The notes beneath the pieces were generated by a model, which was not told the origin of the DNA, searched no databases, and was given only the letters and a program-made list of their open reading frames with translations. This document shows positions 15,440 to 23,557 of a stretch of DNA of 34,332 nt, in pieces (position 1 is the stretch's first letter; each line of letters starts with the position of its first letter). The DNA is from Candidatus Bathyarchaeota archaeon (lineage in GTDB: Archaea; Thermoproteota; Bathyarchaeia; TCS64), in assembly GCA_030739585.1 (NCBI GenBank), contig JASLYX010000010.1, positions 1 to 34,332 of the forward strand. Direction: 5' to 3'. The translations under genes were made by a program, and so were the position numbers.

Positions 15440-16009
15440 GTGTCACATTTGAGAGAAAGGCTGATCGAGATCCGCTTTCACGGCCGGGGAGGTCAAGGGG
15501 CTTGGACGGCATCTTTGCTTCTCGCCCAGGCCGGATTGATTGAGGGGAAATATGTTCAGAGCTTCCCCGCCTTTGGACCTGAGAGATCTGGGGCGCCGTT
15601 AACTGCTTTCACAAGGATTAGCGAAGATCCAATTCACCTACATTCTAGCATTTATGAGCCTGACGTCGTTGTGGTCCTAGATCCTACCCTTATGGGTCCT
15701 TCCGTTTTCGAGGGATTGACGCAAGATACCAAGATTGTTGTGAACACTGACAAATCTCAAGAAAAGATGAGAGCAGTCCTAGGGGTGCAGCAAGGGGAAC
15801 TCTATGTTCTCGACGCTACTAGCCTCGCTTTAAAAATTCTCGGGCGACCTATAACCAACACCGCCATGCTTGGGGCAGTAGTGAGGACGACTGAGATAGT
15901 GGCACTTGACTCTATACTGTGGGCTGTAGGAAAACGATTCACGGGGCGAATCGGTGAACTCAACTTGAAGTTAATAAAAACCGCGTACGTGGAGGTTGGC
16001 AAAGAATAA
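15440..16009 (+). CDS. porC: Pyruvate/2-oxoacid:ferredoxin oxidoreductase, gamma subunit
   Basis: 189 residues, the gamma domain of 2-oxoacid:acceptor oxidoreductases. It begins I-E-I-R-F-H-G-R-G-G-Q-G-A-W-T-A-S (R-x-H-G-R-G-G-Q-G is diagnostic), followed by F-P-A-F-G-P-E-R-S-G-A-P and V-V-V-L-D-P-T-L. The C-terminal part has R-P-I-T-N-T-A-M-L-G-A, as in PorC/VorC. Start GTG 15440 or TTG 15449. First gene of a gamma-delta-alpha-beta operon, the usual archaeal order. The complex oxidises pyruvate (or a branched 2-oxoacid) to acyl-CoA and CO2, reducing ferredoxin, in the cytoplasm of anaerobes. Confidence 0.95.
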   Translation: MSHLRERLIEIRFHGRGGQGAWTASLLLAQAGLIEGKYVQSFPAFGPERSGAPLTAFTRISEDPIHLHSSIYEPDVVVVLDPTLMGPSVFEGLTQDTKIVVNTDKSQEKMRAVLGVQQGELYVLDATSLALKILGRPITNTAMLGAVVRTTEIVALDSILWAVGKRFTGRIGELNLKLIKTAYVEVGKE

Positions 16010-16053
16010 GTTCCAAGAATCCCGGGGCAAGTAATCTCCCAAAAGGAGCAGTA

Positions 16054-16281
16054 ATGACTAAATCTTCCCTAGAATATCCGACAGGAGACTGGGGTGTGGA
16101 AAATCCTGTGATTAATCTAGAGAGATGTACCCAGTGCACCCTTTGCCACTACTTTTGCCCAGAGGGGACAATAGCGATGAATGATGATGGAGATCCCATT
16201 GTCAACTATGATTTCTGTAAGGGCTGTGGTATCTGCGCTGAGGAATGTCCTGTCAAGTGCATTGAGATGGTGAGAAAATAA
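16054..16281 (+). CDS. porD: Pyruvate/2-oxoacid:ferredoxin oxidoreductase, delta subunit (2[4Fe-4S] ferredoxin)
   Basis: 75 residues with two classical C-x2-C-x2-C-x3-C-P cluster motifs: C-T-Q-C-T-L-C-H-Y-F-C-P-E and C-K-G-C-G-I-C-A-E-E-C-P. This is the electron-output subunit, passing electrons from the beta-subunit cluster to free ferredoxin. The short N-terminal lead W-G-V-E-N-P-V-I-N is typical of PorD. AAAGGAG lies 6 nt before ATG 16054. Its stop overlaps the alpha-subunit ATG (TAATG), indicating translational coupling. Confidence 0.96.
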   Translation: MTKSSLEYPTGDWGVENPVINLERCTQCTLCHYFCPEGTIAMNDDGDPIVNYDFCKGCGICAEECPVKCIEMVRK

Positions 16282-17498
16282 TGAACACAAAACAAACTTT
16301 GATAGGCTTGAATGGTGACGAGTCGGCGGCATACGCAACAAAGCAGGTAAACCCCGACGTTGTCGCAGCGTACCCCATAACACCCCAGACGATAATCGTT
16401 GAGAGGTTCAGTGAGTACGTAGCCAACGGCGAGGTAGATACTGAGTTTGTCTCAGTAGAGTCGGAGCACAGCGCCCTCAGCTGCTGCGTAGGCGCCTCTG
16501 CCGCCGGGGGGAGAGCCTATACAGCAACCGCCGCGAACGGGTTGGCATTGATGTTGGAGATCACTCACATCGCGTCGGGCCTTAGGTTACCTATAATCAT
16601 GGCAGTGGCTAACCGTAGCGTAGGGGGGCCCCTTAACATCCACAATGACCACAGCGACTCCATGGGCGCCAGGGATAGCGGCTGGATTCAGATCCACTGT
16701 GAGAACAGCCAGGAGGTCTATGACGCTAGCCTCACAGCGTGGAGGATAGCGGAGCACCCGGACGTGTTGCTCCCGGTGATGGTTTGCCTAGACGGTTTCA
16801 CACTTAGCCACACCATGGAGAATGTCTACACGCTCCAAGACAAAGTCGCTAAAGACTTTGTAGGTGAACGTGAATTCATCACAGTGAAGGGGCACATGGG
16901 AGAGACAGAATTGAGACTCAATCCTGATGTCCCCCTTAGCTTCGGCCCCGTAGACCTCCAGGATTATTATTTCGAGCATAAGCTCCACCAGGTTGAGGCC
17001 ATGAAGAACGCCCTCAATGTGATCCCAGAGATCGACACAGAGTATGCAAAAGTCTCTGGGAGGAGCTACAACCTGCTTCACCCCCATAATATGAAGGATG
17101 CTGAGGTTGCCCTTCTCGGTCTTGGCTCTACGATGGGGACCGTGAGGTATGTAGTTGACCGGCTTCGAGATGAGGGGGTAAAGGCCGGCCTCATTAGGAT
17201 GAGGGTATTTAGGCCGTTCCCTACTGATGCAATAATTGAGGCCCTCGGAGACTTACCTGTGGTTGGAGTATTAGACAAGTCGTTGAGCCTTGGGGCTCCA
17301 GGAGGTCCCTTATATGAAGAGATGAAGGCAGCGCTCTACCATCTCTCTGAAAAACCCATAATCACCAACTACGTTCATGGCCTTGGAGGAAGGGACACAA
17401 ATCCTCAATATATCCGGGGAATGTTTGAAAACCTCTTTGAGATTAAGGACACAGGAAAGGCACCTGAGGCAGTGAACTACGTAGGAGCGATACCTTAG
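16281..17498 (+). CDS. porA: Pyruvate/2-oxoacid:ferredoxin oxidoreductase, alpha subunit
   Basis: 405 residues, normal PorA length. It opens with G-L-N-G-D-E-S-A-A-Y-A and has A-A-Y-P-I-T-P-Q-T, the conserved substrate-side motif of PORs. Then come V-E-S-E-H-S-A-L and R-A-Y-T-A-T-A-A-N-G-L-A-L-M, the equivalents of the T-S-S-x-G motif. N-R-S-V-G-G-P-L-N-I-H-N-D-H-S-D-S-M-G-A-R-D matches PorA rather than the KorA/IorA families. V-H-G-L-G-G-R-D near the C-terminus is also PorA-like. Together this favours pyruvate as substrate, though VOR cannot be excluded. It lies 11 nt upstream of porB. Confidence 0.96.
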   Translation: MNTKQTLIGLNGDESAAYATKQVNPDVVAAYPITPQTIIVERFSEYVANGEVDTEFVSVESEHSALSCCVGASAAGGRAYTATAANGLALMLEITHIASGLRLPIIMAVANRSVGGPLNIHNDHSDSMGARDSGWIQIHCENSQEVYDASLTAWRIAEHPDVLLPVMVCLDGFTLSHTMENVYTLQDKVAKDFVGEREFITVKGHMGETELRLNPDVPLSFGPVDLQDYYFEHKLHQVEAMKNALNVIPEIDTEYAKVSGRSYNLLHPHNMKDAEVALLGLGSTMGTVRYVVDRLRDEGVKAGLIRMRVFRPFPTDAIIEALGDLPVVGVLDKSLSLGAPGGPLYEEMKAALYHLSEKPIITNYVHGLGGRDTNPQYIRGMFENLFEIKDTGKAPEAVNYVGAIP

Positions 17499-17509
17499 GG
17501 GGATTATTG

Positions 17510-18484
17510 GTGAGCGACCTTAATCTAAAGCAAGCCTCGAGGAAACCTGAAGTGTTAGCCTCTGGCCATAGACTCTGTGCCGGTTGTGCACACTCCATCG
17601 TAGTACGGATGATACTTAAGGCGACCCGGGGACCCACCATTGCCACAACGGCGACAGGATGCTTGGAGGTAGCCACCAGCATAATGCCATACAGCTCCTG
17701 GAATATACCCTGGATTCATAATGCCTTTGAGAATGCAGCTGCCACTGCGAGCGGTATTGAGGCTACATGGCAGGCCCAGAGAAAGAAAGGGAAAGGCCCT
17801 CTAGCAAAGTATGAAACCCTAGATGTCATCGCCTTCGCCGGAGACGGAGGAACCTACGACATTGGGCTCCAAGCTCTGTCAGGTGCATTAGAGCGGGGTC
17901 ATGACTTTACCTATGTCCTTTTGGACAATGAGGGCTACATGAACACTGGGGTTCAGAGAAGCGGAGGGACGCCCTTTGCGGCCTCGACCACGACGAGCCC
18001 AGCGGGCAGCGTCATCCCCGGCAAAAAGGAGTGGCATAAGCCCATCGACGATATTGTCATCGCCCACGGCATTCCCTATGTGGCAACCATGAACGCTGCG
18101 TGGCCTATGGACGTTATGAGAAAATCAAGAAAGGCCTTCGAGGTCGAGGGCCCAACATTCCTTCACGCCTTCATCCCTTGCACAAGGGGCTGGAGATATC
18201 CCATGGAACAGACCGTCTCCCTCTCAAAGCTGGCAACTCAGACATGCTTTTTCCCACTCTATGAGTGTACAATAGATGACGGCCGACCCCTCTACAAGCT
18301 CTCTGGGCCGAGCGCCGGGATAGCCAAGAGACCAGCCTCAAAAAAACCTGTGGAAGATTATTTAAAGTCCCAGGGAAGGTTCCGGCACCTGTTCAGGCCT
18401 GAAAAGCGTGACGACCTCATTAATAGCATCCAGGTCTGGGTTGACCATAAATGGGAGATCTTACTGGAGAAGGCCGGTGTTTGA
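17510..18484 (+). CDS. porB: Pyruvate/2-oxoacid:ferredoxin oxidoreductase, beta subunit
   Basis: 324 residues; binds thiamine diphosphate and one [4Fe-4S] cluster. L-C-A-G-C-A-H gives the first two cluster cysteines, A-T-G-C-L-E-V the third, and a distal Cys lies in the F-I-P-C-T-R-G-W-R-Y segment. The ThDP motif is G-D-G-G-T-Y-D-I-G ... L-D-N-E-G-Y-M-N-T-G. G-V-Q-R-S-G-G-T-P-F and the A-G-S-V-I-P-G-K loop are PorB signatures. GTG 17510 is preferred over TTG 17507 because GGGGGAT ends 5 nt upstream. Last gene of the operon; a T-run at about 18509-18517 could terminate it. Confidence 0.96.
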   Translation: MSDLNLKQASRKPEVLASGHRLCAGCAHSIVVRMILKATRGPTIATTATGCLEVATSIMPYSSWNIPWIHNAFENAAATASGIEATWQAQRKKGKGPLAKYETLDVIAFAGDGGTYDIGLQALSGALERGHDFTYVLLDNEGYMNTGVQRSGGTPFAASTTTSPAGSVIPGKKEWHKPIDDIVIAHGIPYVATMNAAWPMDVMRKSRKAFEVEGPTFLHAFIPCTRGWRYPMEQTVSLSKLATQTCFFPLYECTIDDGRPLYKLSGPSAGIAKRPASKKPVEDYLKSQGRFRHLFRPEKRDDLINSIQVWVDHKWEILLEKAGV

Positions 18485-18494
18485 GCCCTCCACC

Positions 18495-18503
18495 CTTTTA
18501 ACC
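18495..18503 (+). promoter_or_regulatory. TATA-like box of the XRE regulator gene
   Basis: CTTTTAACC is centred 27 nt before ATG 18526, with no ribosome-binding site, consistent with a leaderless transcript. The T-run just downstream may also act as the por terminator. Confidence 0.35.
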
Positions 18504-18525
18504 ATCTACCCTTTTTTCTTACCAG

Positions 18526-19254
18526 ATGCTATCCAACGACTCCGTCACAGAAATGCTTGCTAAGCGTGTAGCCGGCGAGATAGTTTTAGCCCAGAATCCG
18601 GGAGTTACCATGAGAAAGTGGCGGAGTCTTCTCCAGGTCAATCAGGTTGAGATGGCTCAAGAACTCAGGCTCTCCCCTTCTGTAATAAGTGACTATGAGA
18701 CAGGGCGCAGGCGATCTCCTGGGAGTGCCTTCATCAAGCGGTTCGTTAGGGCTCTACTGGAGATCGATAATAGAAAGGGAGGACGCTATGTGCAGCAGAT
18801 GTCTAGGATAGCTTTGACTCCAGGTGACGTGTTCCGCGATATCAGGGAATTCGTGGCACCTGTCAAAATCGGTGAGATCTGTACGGCTCTAGACTGCGAA
18901 GTTCTCGTAGGGAAGGGATCCTTCGAGCAGGAGGTCTATGGATACACGGTGATCGACAGCCTTAAGGCGATCAAAACTCTCTCAGGCCTTGACTTCTACA
19001 GGATCTTTGGGACTACCAGCGAGCGGGCTCTAATTTTCATTGGTGTGAGCCACGGTAGATCCCCTATGATCGCGGTAAAGATCAGCCCTTTCAAACCCCG
19101 TATCATAATACTCCACGGAGCTAAGGGGGATATCGATCCTTTGGCTATAGTTCTTGCCCGTAGCGAGGGTATTCCACTGGCTATTTCTCGATTAGAGAGC
19201 GAAGACGCGCTCGTACAATCTCTTTTAGACCTATATCGGGGCACGCAGGAGTAA
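18526..19254 (+). CDS. XRE-family archaeal transcriptional regulator
   Basis: 242 residues. An N-terminal Cro/C1-type helix-turn-helix spans about residues 27-75. It has M-R-K-W-R-S-L-L-Q-V-N-Q-V-E-M-A-Q-E-L, then L-S-P-S-V-I-S-D-Y-E-T-G-R-R-R-S-P-G, the usual recognition-helix and wing pattern. The C-terminal 140 residues form an alpha/beta domain (L-I-F-I-G-V-S-H-G-R-S-P-M-I-A-V-K-I-S-P-F-K-P, written here in single steps), seen in a widespread archaeal regulator family; I know no ligand. It lies downstream of por with its own promoter, so por may be a target, but that is inference. Confidence 0.85.
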   Translation: MLSNDSVTEMLAKRVAGEIVLAQNPGVTMRKWRSLLQVNQVEMAQELRLSPSVISDYETGRRRSPGSAFIKRFVRALLEIDNRKGGRYVQQMSRIALTPGDVFRDIREFVAPVKIGEICTALDCEVLVGKGSFEQEVYGYTVIDSLKAIKTLSGLDFYRIFGTTSERALIFIGVSHGRSPMIAVKISPFKPRIIILHGAKGDIDPLAIVLARSEGIPLAISRLESEDALVQSLLDLYRGTQE

Positions 19255-19522
19255 ATGGGGATCCCCGTTTCATTAATTTCCTGTATAATCAAGTATTGGT
19301 CGGATTTTTCATAATCTAACCTATGCGTGAAACGATCACAATGGGTTAATAACTTTTTGATCTGGGGTCCCTCGGCAGCATGATGTTAGGGGAACTAGAG
19401 AGAACCTGATGAACCTTAAACGGGGACATGCGACAATTCGTGTTAAGGATCAATGATATCCACAACGGTTTAGGTTGAGCCGATCAATACCGTCTAAAGG
19501 AAAGAAGGGGCTCCTCATCTTC

Positions 19523-20776
19523 TCAATTATAGGCGCTAGGCCCCCCCGCTTCAAGCTGTCTCTTTGCGATGATAGGGCTTACGACTGAGGAGAAGATCAG
19601 AGTTCCAATGACGATGGGAAAGCATAGGTCTGGGTATATCCCGGGGTTGGTTATGAAGTTCATTTCCGGGTCGAAGATCAAGGGGAGCTGGGACATTACA
19701 AGGGTGGATGTCCCCAGTGTATAGACAATTCGAGATATTACCTTCTCCTCGATGGTGAACCCCATGAACTTTCCGATGGAGGAGGCTATTACGTATCTGA
19801 TAGCAATTAGTATCATTACTAACTCTAGACCAATCAGGAAATATTTTGTTGATATGATAACTATTAGACCGATATAGACGAAATAGTAGGATTTCAGGAG
19901 AAAGATAATTTCCTCGTTGAAATCGATAAGACTTTGCTTGTCTGTTCTGAGGCTCTTGTTGATTTTAAGCCCTTTAGCCACCTGCTTATAGTTAGCTAAG
20001 ACTAGCCCGAAGACGAAGACTGCCATTGTCCCAGCTCCGTCACCTGCTAGGTTCTCCGCGAGGAAATATGTGGGGAAGAGAGCTGCGAGGGTTATCATGT
20101 TGTTAAATGGCTCACCCATGAGCCTGTTTCGCACCTCAGCCCAGAACATGCTTATGACAAGGCCTATAAACGATCCCATTACGAAGGTGAACACGATATC
20201 CCTCGCGCTGTCCCTAATGGAGACCCCGGGGAGCATGATCATCCGGATTAGGGTGATGGCAGCCACCATCCTTATGGGGTCACATAGAGTAGACTCTAGC
20301 ATTAGGAGAGCCCGAGAACTCTCCATGTTGGGGAAGAGCCTACTGAGGCCATCCATGAGGCTCGTCACGGCGACTGTGCTGATCCCAGCCACCATGCTCC
20401 CTAAGAGCATTCCCTCGATTAAACTGAAGCTCCCCGGGGCTATGAAGCTGATAGCCAAGCCAATTACAATGACTATGGCAAAAAATGTAGTAAGCGTGAG
20501 GGCGACGGACTTTAGAAAGGTCTTCTGTAGGATCCGGAAATCCAGCCCTATCCCCGAGTTGAAGGTGATTATGCAGATGGCAATCACCCCCATGAGAGGC
20601 GATACCGAAACGAAACTCTCCTTTTCGAAGATACCCAATATTGGTCCCAGAACAGTGCCAAACCCCAAGAGCCAGAGGATGTCTGGTATCTTCGTTTTGG
20701 TGTAGACTAGGCCACTCACATAGCTGAGGAAAAGGGTTGAGGAGACTAGCAGCAGGAATTTTTCCGGGGGGATCAA
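19523..20776 (-). CDS. Cation/proton antiporter (CPA superfamily, NhaP/Kef-like)
   Basis: 417 residues with about 12 membrane helices and no C-terminal regulatory domain. The first half has L-L-G-F-G-T-V-L-G-P-I-L-G and F-N-S-G-I-G-L-D-F. Helix 6 carries E-S-T-L-C-D-P-I-R, where CPA1 exchangers have E-S-L-x-N-D. The essential Asp is kept but Asn is replaced by Cys, so the ion-binding pair is atypical. V-F-V-F-G-L-V-L-A-N-Y and R-Y-V-I-A-S-S fall at other conserved helices. Likely role is Na+ or K+/H+ exchange in the cytoplasmic membrane. The start is TTG 20776 with GGTGTG upstream. The transglutaminase-like gene ends 137 nt from its start, on the same strand. Confidence 0.9.
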   Translation of the reverse strand: MIPPEKFLLLVSSTLFLSYVSGLVYTKTKIPDILWLLGFGTVLGPILGIFEKESFVSVSPLMGVIAICIITFNSGIGLDFRILQKTFLKSVALTLTTFFAIVIVIGLAISFIAPGSFSLIEGMLLGSMVAGISTVAVTSLMDGLSRLFPNMESSRALLMLESTLCDPIRMVAAITLIRMIMLPGVSIRDSARDIVFTFVMGSFIGLVISMFWAEVRNRLMGEPFNNMITLAALFPTYFLAENLAGDGAGTMAVFVFGLVLANYKQVAKGLKINKSLRTDKQSLIDFNEEIIFLLKSYYFVYIGLIVIISTKYFLIGLELVMILIAIRYVIASSIGKFMGFTIEEKVISRIVYTLGTSTLVMSQLPLIFDPEMNFITNPGIYPDLCFPIVIGTLIFSSVVSPIIAKRQLEAGGPSAYN

Positions 20777-20913
20777 ATTGGCACACCGAGCATTCTTTTA
20801 TAAGATAAACCTAGCTATCCGGACGCATGTGGGCATTTAGGGCACAGTGATGATATATATTCATTTTTTTAGACATCCACTGTTGAACTTTTACATCAAA
20901 TAATAAAGGACAT

Positions 20914-22044
20914 TTAACAAGGGTGTGGATATGCACTGATGCATATGTAAGGTCTTTTCTTGGAAATAAACATAAAGACGCCAACGAGGATAGTGCCCCC
21001 TATTACAAAGGCTCCGATGATGTTATAGCTGTTCCAAAAGGAGATATTGGCGTTCACAGTGGCTATGTCGGCGATAGTGATGTAAATTTCGCTGGCTACA
21101 ACCTTCTCCCGGGATCTGCGGCTTTCCGCGATATAGTGGTGCTCGGAGACGTTAAATGCTGTGACTATGTTGCTCGAGTACTCAGGTGCCCTCTTGATCA
21201 TGTCTAGGGGATCCTTGGCGTTGGTGAGGGTTAGGTCTATGGGGATCCAGCCCCATGGGGGGATGTAGACCATGGCCCACCCGTGCCATCCTATTCCGTC
21301 CTGTACGAAGGTAAGGTGGCCTTCCCAGGAGGATGACTCGCTTGAGATGCTCTCGCTGAAAACTACCCCAATTTGTAGGAAGGCGGGTATCCCGAGACTG
21401 CGAAGTATTGAGATCATAAGGATCGCCTGGTCGTCGCAGTCTCCTTGGAGGCTCTCAAGGGTCTCATCAGGATAGCGTGGCACCTCAAAATTTCGATAGG
21501 TAATCCGAGTGATCACCCAGTTAAGGACATCCGTGACGATCTCAAGTACATCAGTGCTCCCGTCCATAAGCTCTAAAGCTAGGCCCTCGATCTCATCATT
21601 CAACCTAAAGGTCTCTGTCTCAGAAGTATAACTATCCACCAATCTTTCTGGAATATCCCTCAACGCCTTTGATTCCATAGGGTCGATAATGGGACGTTTT
21701 ATCCCTCCTGACTCTATAAGATATTTCACTGAGAAGGCAAGGGATCCGCCGGCCTCAATTTCCGATGGTAAATCCAGGTATCCCACCGGTTTGCCCTTCA
21801 CTCCGTGGATTTCTTCTAAAATCTCATGGCTTGCATGGATTATAATAGCCTTCTGTCGGTCGTTATTAACGAACAAAGGGACCTCAGCGTCATCATTGAC
21901 GATGATATAGGGGGTTTCGCCCCGGTTCTCGAAGGTATATGTGGATTTGAACAAGTACCTTGACGGCTTGGCTCCTAGCGTTCCTGGGATGGCTCCTAAG
22001 AAGATTTGGAAGCATAGAATGGTTGCGACTGCCTTGGCTCTCAA
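20914..22044 (-). CDS. Exported transglutaminase-like protein with C-terminal membrane anchor
   Basis: 376 residues. A signal peptide covers about residues 1-24 (MRAKAVATILCFQIFLGAIP then GTLGA). A beta-rich extracellular region precedes a transglutaminase-like core with the catalytic triad: C203 in L-Q-G-D-C-D-D-Q-A, H254 in G-W-H-G-W-A, and D270 in W-I-P-I-D-L-T. A hydrophobic segment at about 341-360, followed by S-K-K-R, looks like a C-terminal membrane anchor, so the enzyme faces outward. Such archaeal proteins are thought to act as cysteine proteases or protein cross-linkers; the substrate is unknown. It starts about 50 nt downstream of the Fae-HPS stop on the same strand, so may be co-transcribed. 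Confidence 0.87.
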   Translation of the reverse strand: MRAKAVATILCFQIFLGAIPGTLGAKPSRYLFKSTYTFENRGETPYIIVNDDAEVPLFVNNDRQKAIIIHASHEILEEIHGVKGKPVGYLDLPSEIEAGGSLAFSVKYLIESGGIKRPIIDPMESKALRDIPERLVDSYTSETETFRLNDEIEGLALELMDGSTDVLEIVTDVLNWVITRITYRNFEVPRYPDETLESLQGDCDDQAILMISILRSLGIPAFLQIGVVFSESISSESSSWEGHLTFVQDGIGWHGWAMVYIPPWGWIPIDLTLTNAKDPLDMIKRAPEYSSNIVTAFNVSEHHYIAESRRSREKVVASEIYITIADIATVNANISFWNSYNIIGAFVIGGTILVGVFMFISKKRPYICISAYPHPC

Positions 22045-22092
22045 ACCGGGACTCAGAGGAAAGATTGAAGCAGGGTATTTGTATCTTACTGC

Positions 22093-23469
22093 TCATTCAA
22101 TGTGGACCCTAAAGAGGTCTATGTCCCCCTGTAACAGCGGAAGGAATTCCTTCACGGATCTTTCCACGTCCTTGGACTGGGTAATGTATCGTCCCACGAT
22201 GAGGATATCGGCGCCTGCTTCTAGGGCGAACTGGGCAGTATCGGGACGGATGCCCCCTGCAACAGCGATGAGAAGCTTGCTGTCCCGGAAGGCCTCCCGG
22301 ATCTTTGAAATATAGCCCCATCTGACTTCGGCACCCCTATGCTCAGTGTCAATGGGTCTATGGAAGATGATCCCATCAGGGATTTTCTTGAGTCCTTTCA
22401 GCTTCTCCACAGGGTCATCCACTTGCATTAGGTCGAGGAATGAGTAGATCCCGAGCCTCCGGGCCTCGTAGATGAATTCGTCTATGGTGGCAGATGATGC
22501 TGCCCCAGCGCAGCATACCGCATCTGCGGTCTCCTCGAATGCCATGTCCACCTCTACTTTCCCGACGTCCATGGTCTTAAGGTCGGCTATGATGAAGCTG
22601 TCCTTTCTGATCTTCCTGAGCTCTCTGATAACTTGGACTCCGTATCTCTTTATGAGAGGCGTCCCCGCCTCAAGGATCACGTTGTCGTTCCTTGGGACAT
22701 TCTTTATGACTTGTTTGATCATCTCGATATTTGGGTTATCTAAGGCAATCTGAAGATATGGGGGCCTCCAGAGCCTTGGGGGTCTGAAGCCCATCAGGGG
22801 GTGCTTAACCCTGTCCTTATCGTATTGGATTTTCTCCCAGGGCGGATAGGCCTGGAGAGCCCTGCTCAAGGCAAGCTTGGTGGCACTGTAGTTATATTGC
22901 CATATTCTCCGCTCGTCCTTAGCCTTTGGGTGGATAAAAACGCTGACGATGACTACCCAGTCATCAAGAATGGCCATTGGAATGATACCGTCCTCAACGG
23001 CATCAGCTACTGCCTTTGCGACGGCTGATTGGGCCGGCCCGAAGATCTTTGCAGCATCCTCCATGTTTTTGATCGTAACCTTGGGGACGATGACTGTATG
23101 GGGCTTCGGGGTGAGATTGGGGCGGATCACCGCGAGGAGGGGAGTGTGTCCGGCAGAGAGATGACTCAAGGATTGGGCAAAGGAATAACCCACGGGGCCC
23201 TGCTTGTCCCCGATCATGAGATCGATGTGTGCTATTTCGTCTCCCTTTCCCACCAGAGCCTCTCCAATTAATAAGGCGCCTCCTTTGTAAGATGAGCTAA
23301 CGCTGAACCTATCGATTGCTGCTCTTACTGCCTCGCTCATGGACCCGAATCTTCCTTGTTCCACTTGGCTCTCGAGAAACTTGAATTGTTTCTGAGTTAT
23401 CTTTCCTGGTGTCCTTTGAAGGCTTTTGTCATCACTCATTAATATCTCTGAAAGCATGGGAATACCCAT
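22093..23469 (-). CDS. RHH - formaldehyde-activating enzyme - 3-hexulose-6-phosphate synthase fusion
   Basis: 458 residues with three parts. Residues about 22-54 fit a ribbon-helix-helix DNA-binding domain (I-T-Q-K-Q-F-K-F-L-E-S-Q-V, then G-R-F-G-S-M-S-E-A-V-R-A-A-I). Residues 64-225 are Fae: I-G-E-A-L-V-G-K-G-D-E-I-A-H-I-D-L (catalytic H81), S-A-G-H-T-P-L-L-A-V-I-R-P-N, and F-G-P-A-Q-S-A-V-A-K-A-V-A-D-A-V. Residues 238-458 are HPS, with A-D-L-K-T-M-D (D296, K298, D301) and V-A-G-G-I-R-P-D. Fae-HPS fusions are known in archaea, joining formaldehyde with tetrahydromethanopterin or ribulose 5-phosphate, or making pentoses by the reverse RuMP route. The RHH part is unusual. ATG 23439 is an alternative start that still keeps the RHH; the TATA-like TTTTATA at 23471-23477 fits it better. 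Confidence 0.93.
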   Translation of the reverse strand: MGIPMLSEILMSDDKSLQRTPGKITQKQFKFLESQVEQGRFGSMSEAVRAAIDRFSVSSSYKGGALLIGEALVGKGDEIAHIDLMIGDKQGPVGYSFAQSLSHLSAGHTPLLAVIRPNLTPKPHTVIVPKVTIKNMEDAAKIFGPAQSAVAKAVADAVEDGIIPMAILDDWVVIVSVFIHPKAKDERRIWQYNYSATKLALSRALQAYPPWEKIQYDKDRVKHPLMGFRPPRLWRPPYLQIALDNPNIEMIKQVIKNVPRNDNVILEAGTPLIKRYGVQVIRELRKIRKDSFIIADLKTMDVGKVEVDMAFEETADAVCCAGAASSATIDEFIYEARRLGIYSFLDLMQVDDPVEKLKGLKKIPDGIIFHRPIDTEHRGAEVRWGYISKIREAFRDSKLLIAVAGGIRPDTAQFALEAGADILIVGRYITQSKDVERSVKEFLPLLQGDIDLFRVHIE

Positions 23470-23470
23470 G

Positions 23471-23477
23471 TATAAAA
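23471..23477 (-). promoter_or_regulatory. TATA-like box of the RHH-Fae-HPS gene
   Basis: The minus-strand word TTTTATA overlaps the region just before ATG 23469. With normal spacing it would start transcription near 23450, favouring ATG 23439 (or ATG 23457) as the true start. Confidence 0.35.
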
Positions 23478-23491
23478 CCCTTCCAAAACAA

Positions 23492-23511
23492 TGTGCCCTC
23501 TAGGTGTCACA
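23492..23511. promoter_or_regulatory. Candidate operator TGTG-N12-CACA upstream of RHH-Fae-HPS
   Basis: TGTG (23492-23495) and CACA (23508-23511) form inverted half-sites spaced 12 nt, ending 15 nt upstream of the TATA-like box. The right half belongs to GTGTCACAA (23504-23512), which recurs as a direct repeat at 23555-23563. An RHH dimer or other regulator could bind here; this is inference. Confidence 0.25.
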
Positions 23512-23557
23512 AATAATATAGAATATACATATTTTCCCATAACTTTCATTTGATGTG

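Noticed and set aside
19381-19465. Possible C/D box sRNA: TGATGT, CTGATGA and TGATA words between the XRE gene and the antiporter
   Set aside because: The D' and C' words overlap, no CTGA D box with a terminal stem is found, and the spacing does not fit an archaeal C/D guide.
20070-20705. 211-residue plus-strand frame opposite the antiporter gene
   Set aside because: It is the complement of membrane-helix codons; Met/Ser/Ile-rich composition is typical of such shadows.
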